64,000 nucleotides of DNA from Macrocybe gigantea. Taxonomy: Eukaryota > Basidiomycota > Agaricomycetes > Agaricales > Callistosporiaceae. Position 1 is the first letter of the stretch, and each line of letters begins with the position of its first letter. Position numbers and translations under genes: made by a program. Under the pieces are notes generated by a model, which ran no database searches, was not told the DNA's origin, and worked only from the letters and a program-made list of their open reading frames with translations. The stretch lies in contig SJRY01000231.1 of assembly GCA_011319805.1 (NCBI GenBank), positions 109,891-173,890 on the forward strand, read 5' to 3'. This document shows, in pieces, positions 12,060 through 23,855 of the stretch.

Positions 12060-13231
12060 TCAAAGCAGAACCCGCATGACCTCCTCTTCAACCGCTTTAC
12101 CCAAGATCTCCGTTGTTCCCGTCCCATGCATATCAGGAGTCAAGACGTCTCGCTGAGACCGCTGCAGAACCGTTTCAATAGCCGCCATCAACGCTTTGGC
12201 CGCTTCCTTTTCACCAAGATAGTCCAGCATCATCTGGCCCGCCCAAATCATGCCGATAGGGTTGGCTATTTCCATCCCCGCAATATCCGGGGCGCTTCCA
12301 TGCACTGGTTCGAACAGACTTGGGAGCCATTCTTTATCGGGATCTCCCCGTCTTGACGAGGGATTGAGGTTCGCAGACGGTGCGATGCCGATTGTACCTG
12401 TGCAAGCAGGACCTAGATCGGAAAGGATATCTCCAAGCAAATTCGATCCAACAACGACGTCGAATGTGTGAGGCCTTTGCACGAAATGCGCACAAAGGAT
12501 GTCGATATGGTATTTCTCCACCTTTACGTCCGGATACTCCTTCGCGATCTCCTCGACTCTTTGGTCCCAGTACGGCATAGTGATGGAGATCCCGTTCGAT
12601 TTGGTGGCAGACGTCAGCTTCTTGGCTGGTCGACTCTGTGCAAGTTCGAAAGCGTAACGGATGACCCGATCGACGCCCACGCGCGTGAAAACCGTGTTCT
12701 GGATCACGGTCTCCCTCTCTGTCCCTTCGAATATCTTTCCTCCGATGGAGCTGTACTCGCCTTCGGTGTTCTCCCTGACGGTCACGAAATCAATGGACTT
12801 GTTTTCGCGATTGGCGAGCGGCGATGGAACTCCAGGTATGAGTCGACAGGGTCTCAAATTGATGTACTGATCGAATTCGCGCCGGAAGGTCAAGATGCTT
12901 CCCCAAAGCGATATGTGGTCAGGTACTCTTGCTGGATCGCCAACTAGCATAAAATCAACATCTTGGGGACTTTAGCACATTTCCACGACGTACCTGCACC
13001 GAAATATATCGCGTCGCACTGCTGCAGGTGAGATTTCCAGTCGGATGGCAGCATCGTGCCGTTTTTCAAGTAATACGTGCACGATCCCCAGTCAAAGGTT
13101 TTGAACTCGAGATTGAACTGAAATCTTGCCGCGGCAGCTTCAAGACATCGCAGTGCTGGTGGCATCACTTCCAAGCCAATTCCATCCCCTGGCAGGACGG
13201 CGATTGTATAGCATCTAGTAGTAGCGGCCAT
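12060..13231 (-). CDS. tartrate/D-malate-type dehydrogenase (isopropylmalate/isocitrate dehydrogenase family)
   Basis: Exons on the minus strand: 13231-12994 and 12943-12060, with a 50 nt intron; 373 residues. An upstream in-frame ATG at 13252 adds seven residues, but IAVLPGDGIG is normally close to the start, so I chose 13231. The sequence carries the family marks of NAD-dependent beta-decarboxylating dehydrogenases: GDGIG, VRENTEGEYSSIGG, NLLGDILSDLGPA, GTIGIAPSANLNP and FEPVHGSAPDIAG. These hold the substrate, the divalent metal and NAD. The IAPSANLNP form fits the tartrate dehydrogenase/D-malate dehydrogenase branch rather than LEU2. The likely reaction is oxidative decarboxylation of D-malate or oxidation of tartrate; the substrate is inferred. 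The gene is complete and in frame. Confidence 0.88.
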
Positions 13232-13446
13232 AGTGAACAGTGAGAAATACATGACGAGACACCACGGCTTTTAAGGACATTTCGGACCGGATCGTTTCCA
13301 TGACTAGGCTATGAGAACGTCCAAAGTAGATGGCCGAGAATTGAGATAGGTATTTGGTTATCCAGCCATCACATGATGATCTAAGAATCAAGCGAAGAAG
13401 CCACTGTGAGAGTAGCCGACTAGGGCCCAACGAGAACGACAACAAT

Positions 13447-15068
13447 TTAGAAATAGTTGATACCAGGGAAGTAAAAGGGAAGTCCGCTGCGATCCTCCGC
13501 GGTAATCCAACGAATTGTAGACTCATCCTGAACCCATCTTGTTGCGAGTACCTTCGTTTCTGGGAATGTCCTCCCAGCTGTAACATATCGAAGACGGGCT
13601 ACTCGACGGCTCGCGATGCTGAATCGCCGCCGAGAACCAATCATAGCAATCAACGAAGGGGTGTCACCGGACTTCCAGCTCGGCACACATATCTTCAGAA
13701 ACGTCAAGTTCGGAACGGGTCGATTGTCCACCCGCATCGTCAAGGCTCGAGTAACAGGCGCGACGTTCGTTTCAAAATTAAACGTCAGCGATAACTCCTC
13801 GATCAAGGGGATATTTTTGAGCAGAGAATCGAACATATCTCGCCCTGATGTGATGCGAATGTTGACCAGTTTCAGGATTTTGAGGGGGCATTTCGATCGA
13901 GCCAAGAAGGAGATGACAGAGCTTCCGCTTGGTCCTCTGTCTCGTTGATCGTGACTGACGTGGAGGACCTCAAGGTTCGGTAAAGTGAGGTGTTGAAGAG
14001 ACTTGACTGAAGGGAGTTTAAGGTGACGTAGGTTGACGTGCATGACGGCGGTGGCGGGTACGTCTCGCGTAAACATGGGATGGCACTGATGGTATTCCAT
14101 GAGACTCGGGGACAACGACAGTGCTGTCAGGCAATCCCGGTCTCCGGCTTCATGAATGGAAGTGAGTTGCGACCATGGAAACATCGGAGAATAAGCTGTG
14201 CCAGCGTGCAAGTGTGCCTCGCGTAATGCAGGAGCAACGTCCAACCACCGGCTATTCTGAAGCAAGGACATGTATATGGGAAGTTTATAAGGTGGCGGAG
14301 GAGGCGGGTGGATGGCGATGCTGCGCAGGGTTGATAGCCGACCTCTGACCTGTTCCAGGGGATACAAAAGCTCGGGGGGATGTGCAACGCAACATCACTC
14401 CACCGCTCAGAATGGGGGAGCAGCGCAAGCAGGAGGACAAGGCCAGGAGAGATGTATGGTTCAGCATTCGGGACTAGGAGGAGGATATTGAGAGGATAAT
14501 CCTCCGAGCGTCGTATCGCGATCTCCAGGGCAGATTTGTGGAGGTAAGATGCGTCAAGCTGAAGGTGCGACCACAGCTCGGGCCGTGACAGTAAAATTGA
14601 CCGCCAGCGATTGCAGATCCACCCGATTTTCCAAGGAATTTGCTGGACCGGCTGCCTGAACGGAAAGTATCCGTCGTATCTGGTCGACGGAGAAAATCGG
14701 ACGCAATGGAGAAATACGACGTCGAGGACCTCTGTGGGCAGGCGCCTGGAGGCCGATGAGAAACACCTGCAACGTGCGACTAGGCTGTCCAAGTTTTGCT
14801 CGAAATTTTTGCAGTTCCGGTTAGAGGAGCGTGAACCAATGTGCAGACGTTTGTGCCGCGAGATTTCGACCTTTACTGCCATCAACAGATCAGCCACATC
14901 TTTCAATTGCTGATCTGAAGGTGCATCGTTAGAGTGCAGTATATGCCATAAAGGATCTGCTTGGCTCTGAAGGCTGGCCAGAATTTTCTTGTGCGCCACT
15001 TCGAGTTGGAGCGGATCTCTGTTGGTCGATACCACCTTATCGTTACTCGGAATGCGCCCGTGTGTCAT
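13447..15068 (-). CDS. F-box/LRR-like protein, frameshifted at a six-base G run
   Basis: Two overlapping minus-strand frames carry one protein. From ATG 15068 (or 15104) an N-terminal helical region leads to an F-box near RRLPTEVLDVVFLHCVRF and WRSILLSRPELWSHLQLD. It reaches DVALHIPP and then changes frame at the run 14374-14379 into ELLYPLEQVRGRLSTLRS, followed by LRR-like stretches (LRHLKLPSVKSLQHLTLP) to the stop at 13447. One added base in the C6/G6 run restores a continuous reading frame of about 540 residues. A 44 nt GT-AG segment could also close the frame but would remove conserved residues. This family is an SCF substrate adaptor class that is multi-copy in mushrooms; paralogues lie at 45.7 and 48.8 kb. 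Confidence 0.7.
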
Positions 15069-15104
15069 GGTAGCTGCATTTGAGTTTATCAGAGAGTCAG
15101 ACAA

Positions 15105-16525
15105 GCATCTAAGCTATGGGCAGTACCTGTTCTGAATCAACTCAAGCCTATGATTGAGCCGAAGAGGTTGACGAACATCACTTTTGGAAAGGGGGTCCAT
15201 GTTTATGATTTATTTGGACCAAGCAAAGTGACAGTTGATGCAGTGATGAGTTGTTCGCTAGCTCTGTCCTTCCTTGTGAGACTCTCGCTGTTGGATTGTT
15301 CTACGAAGTTGAATAGGAATGATAGTCCGGGTTTCTCGTTTATACTTGTGACACGAAGGCACTTCAGCGAACATATGCAAGGATGGTTACACATCACAGG
15401 TCTATACATCTAAATATAACTATCAGCAACGACCTCGGCATTTGAGCACTTTATCCATGGATGAATGGACATATGCGCAGTTGCGGCTGCTGTCGAGAAA
15501 GGCCTAGCTCCGAAATATGGAATGGAGATGAGCCGATTTCTCAATCATCCCATGTTCGTCGGTGCGTGCACCTGGAGTTGCTGCAGATGCACCTAAATCA
15601 GCGGGTATGATCTGATTCCGCGAGCGGTTTGCCTTCTGGGTTGTTTAAACGGACAAATGCTTGCCAGGACAATGTGACTTACGGTTCGATGAACGCCGTT
15701 AGGGTTTGACTTGCCTGACCCCGGACGACTCATCGGGTTCTTGGGAGCTTCATTCCGGCCATCGCGCGTCATGACAGATTCATACGTTATTCTCGAGAGG
15801 AGATACGCCGTCGTGGCGGAGCCTGTCAAAAATCCTCGAAGATGGTAATCAATGAGACCGCTTTGGTGCGACAACAGCTGCTGTGGCGTGAATGGAACAT
15901 TGGATTCCGAGTCTGTACCATGAGCCATACCACTCGAACCTTACGCTCGGAAAGCCCGAAGACCTCAGGCCATATGTCTGTGTCTGAGCTGGCCCGTCTT
16001 CGGGAGTTCGACAGGTCTGATCCAGAACCTTAGAGCATATTCTCGACGTTGAGAGGGCCGGGTATCAGAGACCTGGGCGTTGACGTAAGACGAAAGCGGA
16101 GAAATTCCTGCCTCGTTGTGTTGATTACAAATTGCGACGTTCTCCAAAAATCGCGCAATCATCCACTAAACGCCTCAAAATGTTTCAAGCACGGCACCGT
16201 GTCGTTTGTATGAAGCAAGATTGATAATTTGAAAGACGAAAGTGGCGCATTGCTGACTGAGGCGGTAGAACGTGACTGAGCATTAGTGCCAGCTTGAAAA
16301 GTCTTTTTAAATTAGGTTCCGTTGGTCGTTGAGTGTGCTTGTGAGAGCGGTGTTGGCCTTGACTAAGCCCGATCAGATTTCCGAATCGGGTGAGTTGAGG
16401 CAATTTTGCGTCGTTAATCACCGCCATTCAATTAATTATTTTGGTTGTTTTTTGGGCCATTATTTTTCGGACAACCCTGGTCTAGTATTTGGTCAGTTCT
16501 TATATATATTGCGGTCTTTGGCGAC
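15105..16525. other. gene-poor stretch with a possible hydrolase remnant
   Basis: About 1.4 kb upstream of the copper ATPase. Apart from the minus-strand fragment listed at 15593-15928, I see no coding sequence. A TATATATATT stretch at about 16500-16510 lies just before the ATPase start and may be a promoter element. Confidence 0.4.
15593..15928 (-). pseudogene. possible beta-lactamase/serine hydrolase fragment
   Basis: A minus-strand frame contains FTPQQLLSHQSGLIDYHL, which resembles the LLTHTSGL region that follows the catalytic SxxK in beta-lactamase-like serine hydrolases. No SxxK or YxN motif is in frame nearby, and the flanks are not collinear. I call it a remnant at best. Confidence 0.25.
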
Positions 16526-19500
16526 ATGCAGTTGACTCAAACGCCCAACATGCCAGAAACAAGTTCATCCTCCAGCTACGACGTCCTCGACGCCCAAACA
16601 TCGTATGTCCTCCTCAGCTCAAGTTCGTCACTCATACTCACCGAGGGTTTGCGTTTGTCTAGCACCAATGCACATGACACGCCTCAAGGCCTTCCTACGA
16701 CGCGCTTTTACAATGCCCGACTGTCTATCGGTGGCATGACCTGTGCGTCCTGCGTCAATACCATCACCGATGCCGTCTCGGGAATGGATGGCATGTCAGA
16801 AATCAGTGTCAGCTTGATGGCCATGTCGGCGACGGTGCTCGTGCGTGAAGCAAAGCTCGCCGACGCTGTCGTCGAGCGCATCGAGGACATTGGTTACGAG
16901 TGCCGCCTTGTTTCTCTAGAGCCGGTGGCACAACACAATGCTCAGACAAGGCCTGGTAAAAAGCGACCCCAAGGCAAACGTCAGAGCAAGCACCGTTATG
17001 AAGTCGACGATCAGCAGCCGCCCCGCGTCGTCAGCCTTCGGGTCAATGGAATGTTTTGTCCGTGAGTATCTCATTTGCTTTCATCGCCGATTGACCGTAA
17101 CTCAATGCGCCACCTAGGAAATGTCCTGGCGAGGTCATGGCTGCCTTGTCGCAGTTTTCTTCGCGCGTCACGATTCTTAAACCTGTGACGAGTCAGAACG
17201 ATCCCATTATCCGCCTCAGCTACACGCCTTCTTTTCCCGACTTCACCATCCGGACTATCATCGCCGCAATATCGAATGCCAAATCTCCGTCTTTTTCCGT
17301 GTCCATAGTTCATCCACCGTCTCCCGAAGAACTCGCGCAGCTCATGCAGAAGAAAGAACAGACCACGCTCCTCATGCGCCTCGCCGTGTCAGTGGCTTGC
17401 GCTATACCCACTTTTATCATCGGCATAGTATACATGAGTCTGCTACCGAGAAGTTCTCCAGGTCGGGAGTACTTTGAGGAGCACGTCTGGTCGGGCCAAG
17501 TGTCGCGTGGAGAGTGGGTCATGCTCATTCTATCCACTCCCGTGATGTTTTATAGTGCCTGGGTTTGTTTTCGCTGTCTATTCTGCCGACTTGTCACTGA
17601 CCCATTTCTTACAGGGATTCCATGAACGTGCTATCAAAGAAATTATCAGCCTCTGGAGGCCAGGAAGTCCTACTCCCATCATCCGGCGATTTACTCGTTT
17701 TGGCAGCATGAACCTTCTGGTACGTACTCTGAATTTGTTCTCGTAGAGCCCATGCCTGAACAAACCTTCACAGGTCTCCCTTGGTGTCGCCATCGCATAT
17801 ATTTCTTCTCTTGTATCATTGGGAATTGCGGCTACGAGACGCGATGCCGTGGATAGTTCTTCTACCTCATATTTCGATTCGGTGGTCTTTCTTACCATGT
17901 TCTTGCTCATTGGTAAGTGCAGATTCGTTCGTTTCGCAAGGACTCCTAAGTTGATCTCTTCTCAGGTCGTTACTTAGAGGCATTCAGCAAGAACAAGGCG
18001 GCTAGTTCAATCAGTTTACTAGGCAAGCTACGACCTACCGAAGCCTTGGTCGTCGTTCCGCGAAGCCAAGGAAAAGACGCAATTTACGCGGATAATATCG
18101 ACACCATGGAAAAAGGATCTCGTTTATCCACCGATACGCTCCCTTCTCGGACAAATACGAAGTCGAGAAGATCCACGTAGACCTTTTGGAGGTTGGCGAT
18201 ATTGTCCGCGTTCAGCCGGGCTCTACCCCTCCAGCAGATGGAACGATAGTCTCGGATGAGACTACCTTTTTCGATGAAAGTTCCTTGACGGGAGAGAGTC
18301 AGCCGGTGAAGAAGGAGGCTGGTGACCAGGTATTCGTAGGGACCATCAACAAACTGCGGATGGTGGAAGTCAGAGTTGACGCCATTGGCGGGGAAACAAT
18401 GTTTGTGTTCTTCGTGATCTGCGTGGCGATTCCAAAACTCACACCGCTTGTAGGCTTGACAAGATTGTTACGGTCGTTCGTGAAGGCAGTAGCAAACGCG
18501 CGCCTATAGAGCGCATCGCTGACGTTCTGACCGGTTATTTTGTTCCTGTCGTCACGCTCCTGGCGATCTGCACCTGGCTCATCTGGCTGGGCCTTGGCTT
18601 GGGAGGCGCATTGCCCAAGGATCTACTCGCCAACAGCATTGGCGGCTGGCGTACGTCTCTCGTTTTTGTCAAGCTTTCTGCCACTTGCTGACCTTTGTCG
18701 TTTCTCGTCAGCCATATGGTCGCTCGAATTCGCCATTGCAGTCTTTGTGATCGCTTGCCCCTGCGGTATCGGTCTGGCTGCTCCGACTGCGATCTTGGTC
18801 GGCTCGGGCCTTGCTGCCAAGTTTGGAATATTGGCTCGAGGAGGCGGCGAAGCGTTCCAAGAAGCTGCCGAGTTGGATCTTATCGTCTTCGACAAGACCG
18901 GGACACTCACGGAAGGCGGGGAGCCCGTTGTCACCGACGAACTGCTCTTATCTCTTCCCGGCGATTCCGAAAGGAAGACGGAGAACGGCTTCTCGCATAG
19001 AAGAGCACAAATTCTGAAGATCGCTGCCCTTCTCGAGTCCACGAGTTCCCATACTCTGGCGCTTGCGATGGAAAACTATTGTAAAGGAATAGACGGCGTC
19101 GACATCAAGGGCAGCGGGATTGAAGAAACTCCTGGGAGAGGAATCAAAGGCACTTTCCTCGATCTCCGGAGCTCTGCAGAGTTCGATGCTATAGTCGGTA
19201 ACGAAGCCTGGATGACCGAACACGGCGCATCCCTCGGCGAAGCATCCACCAGCGTCTTGGCACGATGGAAATCGGAGGGAAAGAGTGTGGTTTTGCTGGC
19301 GATCCGCCTTAACAATCCGGCCGAGAAACCTGGGGAGGGCGGAGTCGAAGACGCGATTCCTCTTGGGATGTTTACCATCGTGGCTGGCTTCGCCATCGCA
19401 GACCCTGTACGAAAGGAAGCGCGTGACGTTGTCGCTCGTCTTCAAGAGCAAGGCATCGGAACGTGGATGATTTCCGGCGACAACGAGATTACGGCCAGAG

Positions 19501-20318
19501 CTGTCGCCAAGACTGTCGGAATACCCGAATGTAACGTCATCGCCGGTGTTCTTCCACAGCAAAAGGTACGTTGTATCCTGGTCCTTTGCAGTGGATCGGA
19601 TGAACTGATTTGATGCTTTGTTCTCAGGCAGAGCATGTATTAAATTTACAGAGGACTGGAAAGAAACGAGAGCGAGCGAGCATGTTTGGCAAAAAGTCCA
19701 ACGACCGATGCATCGTGGCAATGGTGGGAGATGGCATAAATGACGCTCCCGTGAGTGACAGAAGATTATCCGCATAGAACGTTATTGACGTTACCCCCTT
19801 TGTAGGCGTTGACTACCGCGGATGTCGGTATCGCCATGGGTTCTGGAAGTAAGTCGCTCTGTTTGTGGCCAAAGCTCGGTGCCTAACGTGATCCCCGCGA
19901 CAGGTGACATCGCCATTTCTAGCGCAAAGTTCATCTTGGTGACGGCTAACCTGCAAACGCTCCTCACGTTGACGGATCTATCGCGCAAGGTGCTAAATAG
20001 GGTCAAGTTCAATTTTGTAAGTCACTGTCACACCGTTGAGCGAGGGCAGCACAGGTTACTGACAAGATGGGTTTGCTAGCTTTGGGCGGTGGTGTATAAT
20101 CTTGTGGCGGTGCCTCTGGCAGCTGGCGTCATCTTCCCCGCTGGTCATGCACGCCTCGGCCCAGTCTGGTCCTCCTTGGCTATGGCATTATCGTACGTGA
20201 TTCACATTGCTTACGCTCTACATGGAAGACTCATCGTATCCGATACAGGTCGACGTCTGTGGTGTGCAGCTCTCTGTTATTGAAGCTTTATAAGCAGCCG
20301 AAGACTAGTACTGCGTAA
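16526..20318 (+). CDS. CCC2: copper-transporting P1B-type ATPase
   Basis: Exons: 16526-17061, 17118-17562, 17615-17719, 17774-17912, 17966-18121, 18163-18400, 18454-18650, 18712-19565, 19628-19750, 19806-19848, 19904-20016, 20080-20192, 20249-20318; 1,043 residues. Order: one heavy-metal domain with GGMTCASC, a second degenerate one (GMFCPKCP), transmembrane helices, actuator loop with TGES, the CPC metal motif in IACPCGIGLAAP, DKTGTLT (phosphorylated Asp), SSHTLALAME, GDGINDAP and the last membrane pair. The family pumps Cu(I) into the secretory pathway to load multicopper enzymes such as laccases. Oddities: the usual HP dipeptide of the nucleotide domain reads HT. A frame change near 18114-18163 needs either a 41 nt intron (18122-18162, GTTTAT...GAAG) or one missing base after an A5 run. 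Confidence 0.9.
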
Positions 20319-21430
20319 AGATACCTGTCGTGACCTAATCGATCATCCCTTCGATGTACTGTAGATCATCGGTGGTACATGCTCCTTTCGTGTTGACCTT
20401 AATGCTTGACATGCGATTTGAGCGAGTGGCATATGCTCGCGTCGACCTCGGCCTCGCGAGTCCCCATGGGTCCAACAAGCAGTCTTACGTTGTGGATCAT
20501 CACCAACCGGTTACAGTTCGGCGACCTGCCTCGATCGCCTTAATGCAGTTCTAGACATGTCGGTATTGCTGTAGCATTGCTGTTCAACACGAAGGCACGT
20601 AGAGTCTGTATACATCATTGAAGGGATTGATGAAATTGGAGCATTCAAAGGGTACAGTACAAGGCGCAGGGGACGGGAGCTTTCGCCTCCACATCACTGG
20701 AAACCTGGAGCCCACAGAGCATGTACGACATTGAGCACCACGTTCGGATTGATTTGCTCTCAGGCTGTCAGATGATCATCACAGGAACGCTCAGATGGCT
20801 CATTTGTGGGACATTATTTAGTTCAGTCGTCATGATCCAGATCTTTTGTTAGTGAAACCTTGTGGGGGTGTGCGGAGTGATGAAGGTGCAGTGCTCAGAT
20901 GCTGAGAGTAATCAAAGAGCTGTACGGTACTGCCAAGACCCTATGCCAAGGTCCACAGATAACGGGTGCTCGTCATCGTCTGCGTCATCCGTCACTTTTT
21001 GATGCTCAGGAACGATTTGCAAGGCCGTGGTTGAAGGAGAAAGTCGATCGTAATTTACTGCATGCGAATTGTACTGTTTTCAATTTATTTGTTATACTAT
21101 ATAGTTGCTCATATCAGTGCGACAGGCAGACATTTCCTCTACCCATCTACCATTTTCATTTTTGGCATACCCGCCCCCACCGGTACCCGCTAACCCGGCG
21201 GGCTTGGCTGACCCGTGTCGAACACTAGCAGTGAATAGCCACATGTTTATCTTATCTCATGCCGAAAAAAAATTTCATATTCCGCACAAGATCGAAAAAT
21301 TCTGATTGCCCAAGCAGAGGTAACGAGGACATTCGTCCAGCGCAACGACTACACAAAGAATCAGCTATAGCCACTGGTATCGAACCTGACGTCTGCATTC
21401 CCTGATCAAAAGATCCGTGTAAAAGAAATA
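20319..21430. other. intergenic, promoter side of eIF4A
   Basis: About 1.1 kb with no supported gene. It holds the ATPase 3' region and the eIF4A promoter and leader. Confidence 0.4.
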
Positions 21431-23223
21431 ATGGCTGCGTATGTTCCCGGCGATTTAACGCGTATCAAAAAAGCGTTCACGTCTTTTCGTCGCGATCTAG
21501 GCAAGAGACCTTTCAAGATGTCGCCGAGAATGAGATCGAGTCCAATTGGGACCAGGTCGTTGACAAGTAATTCATAAAAGAAGTTAACTTTGGATTGGCA
21601 TCTCAACATTGTTGAATTGTTTGACAGCTTTGACAACATGGATTTGAAGCCAGATCTGCTCCGTGGCATCTATGCGTATGGGTGAGCAATTACTGTTTTT
21701 CTGAACAATAGGGCGATGACTGGACGTGCATCACTAATTAATCTGGCCGCGATTAGTTTCGAACGACCGTCTGCCATCCAACAACGTGCCATCATACCTG
21801 TTATCAAAGGACACGATGTGATCGCTCAAGCACAGTCTGGGACTGGCAAAACGGCCACATTTTCCATCTCCATTCTCCAACAGGTATGCGCCGCTTTTTT
21901 CTGTCCTTGTACCCACGTTTTCTGATTATATCCCGATAAACTCTACTTTGCTATTCTATAGGTCGACATATCCGTCAAGGCGACACAGGCCCTTATTCTT
22001 GCGCCGACTCGTGAGCTAGCTCAACAAATCCAAAAAGTCGTCCTTGCCCTCGGCGACTACATGAACGTCGACTGCCATGCGTGCGTCGGTGGAACTAACG
22101 TTCGAGAGGACATGGCCAAGCTCCAAGATGGAGTTCATGTAGTCGTTGGCACTCCAGGACGTGTTTATGACATGATCAACCGCCGCGCGTTGAAAACCGA
22201 CCACATCAAGCTCTTCTGTCTCGACGAGGCTGATGAGATGCTTTCCCGCGGTTTCAAGGATCAAATATACGAGGGTGAGGACCAGCTTCGATCGTGCAGG
22301 ACTACACGACTCATGTGCTTGTCTCTCTATAGTGTTCCAATTACTGCCACAGGATATCCAGGTTGTCCTCTTGTCTGCTACGATGCCTGCTGACGTGCTG
22401 GAAGTCACGAAGAAATTCATGAGAGATCCCGTGAGGATCTTGGTGAAGAAGGACGAATTGACCCTCGAAGGTATCAAACAGTTCTACATCGCAGTTGAGA
22501 AGGAAGAATGGAAATTGGATACGCTCTGCGACCTGTATGAGACCGTCACAATCACCCAAGCCGTCATCTTCTGCAACACGAGACGGAAGGTGGATTGGTT
22601 GACGGAGAAAATGCATTCGCGCGAGTTCACCGTTTCCGCCATGGTACGCGTCTCCGGCTCCTCTTAGCACTTGTAGTCCACATGTAGTCCGCCAGCCTAC
22701 TCGCGCCATTTTCTCACTTGACGCTTACTGCTATTTGTTTGCAGCACGGTGACATGGAACAAAAGCAACGCGAAGTGCTGATGAAGGAGTTCCGATCCGG
22801 CTCGTCTCGCGTGCTGATCACGACCGACCTTCTCGCACGGGGCATCGACGTCCAGCAAGTCTCCTTGGTCATCAACTACGACCTTCCCACGAACAGAGAA
22901 AACTACATCCACCGCATCGGTCGTGGTGGACGATTCGGCCGCAAGGGTGTCGCCATCAACTTTGTCACCAATGAGGACGTGAGGATGTTGCGAGAGATAG
23001 AGCGTCAGTATTCGTCCTTCTCGTTCCTGCTCTCCCAGATGATCTTCCGATCAATTAATTTTCATTTATTTAATTTTTTCAAAAACAGAGTTTTACAACA
23101 CGCAAATCGACGAGATGCCTCTCAACGTTGCGTGAGTGCCCACCTCATCTGCATAAGCCGCCTCATCACACCGATCAATGTTTTGCTAACGACTCGCAAT
23201 CGCCCAACAGAGATCTCATCTAA
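21431..23223 (+). CDS. eIF4A: translation initiation factor eIF4A (DEAD-box RNA helicase)
   Basis: Exons: 21431-21438, 21501-21566, 21628-21681, 21757-21883, 21962-22274, 22333-22643, 22745-23003, 23089-23131, 23211-23223; exactly 397 residues, the usual eIF4A length. The first coding exon is only 8 nt (MA plus two bases), fixed by a GTATGT donor. All DEAD-box motifs are present: [12 protein letters not shown] (Q motif), [46 protein letters not shown], and [11 protein letters not shown], ending NVADLI. eIF4A unwinds 5' leaders in the eIF4F complex. A second, degenerate copy with the same intron positions follows 630 bp downstream. Confidence 0.97.
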
Positions 23224-23855
23224 AACCGCAAAATATCCTGATGGGGGGATGATATTTCAAATTCTCCTGCTTTGGATCTGTTGCTTTGACTCCATCCATC
23301 GTTGTATACATGGGTTCGAAAACATTGGAGGGGAACTTTGGTAGCGTAGCTCTGTCACCCCATCGTCTGTCCGCTTCTCCTCCTGTTTCATGTTGCGTTC
23401 CTTAATCACTTCCTTTTTCCCTCCATTCTCGACCCGCCTCGGACTGCCACGGTGGGATAGCCCTTCATTCGTATCATTCTGGCATAGACTATTGCAATGT
23501 ATCACACCGAAACAAAGTCCAATGAATTTTCTTTTCTTTTTTTGCATTCATGTGATTTTTGCTGCCAGGTACCTGGACAAGAGGTAATCGTTGAACTATT
23601 GCGACAAGTCAGTTAACATCCCATACATATTTGCGGGGCTGAAGCAGAAACCATGTTGTATCGATTTCATACTGAACACAGCTGATGATCGATGGAATTG
23701 CGGCGCGTGTAGAGGCATGAGGCAGCTTCGACTTTTGTCCGATTCCAAAACCACTACAGCTGACGAGGCGTCCGCGGTTCTGATCCTCCAACGATCTCAG
23801 TTACGTATGTCCCTCGCTCTATATTCCCGTCGTTCTCATCAACTTTTGCAGAGAA
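23224..23855. other. spacer between eIF4A and its tandem copy
   Basis: 632 bp. It is T-rich after the eIF4A stop. Near the right end, a GTATGT donor (23803) and TTTTGCAG acceptor (23851) suggest a 5' untranslated intron for the downstream copy. No gene is supported. Confidence 0.45.

Noticed and set aside
12250..12947. Plus-strand open frames over the dehydrogenase
   Set aside because: Antisense to a gene with full family motifs.
21381..21405. tRNA T-arm-like GGTTCGATACC on the minus strand
   Set aside because: The flanking bases do not form a T stem, and no acceptor, D or anticodon arm could be placed.
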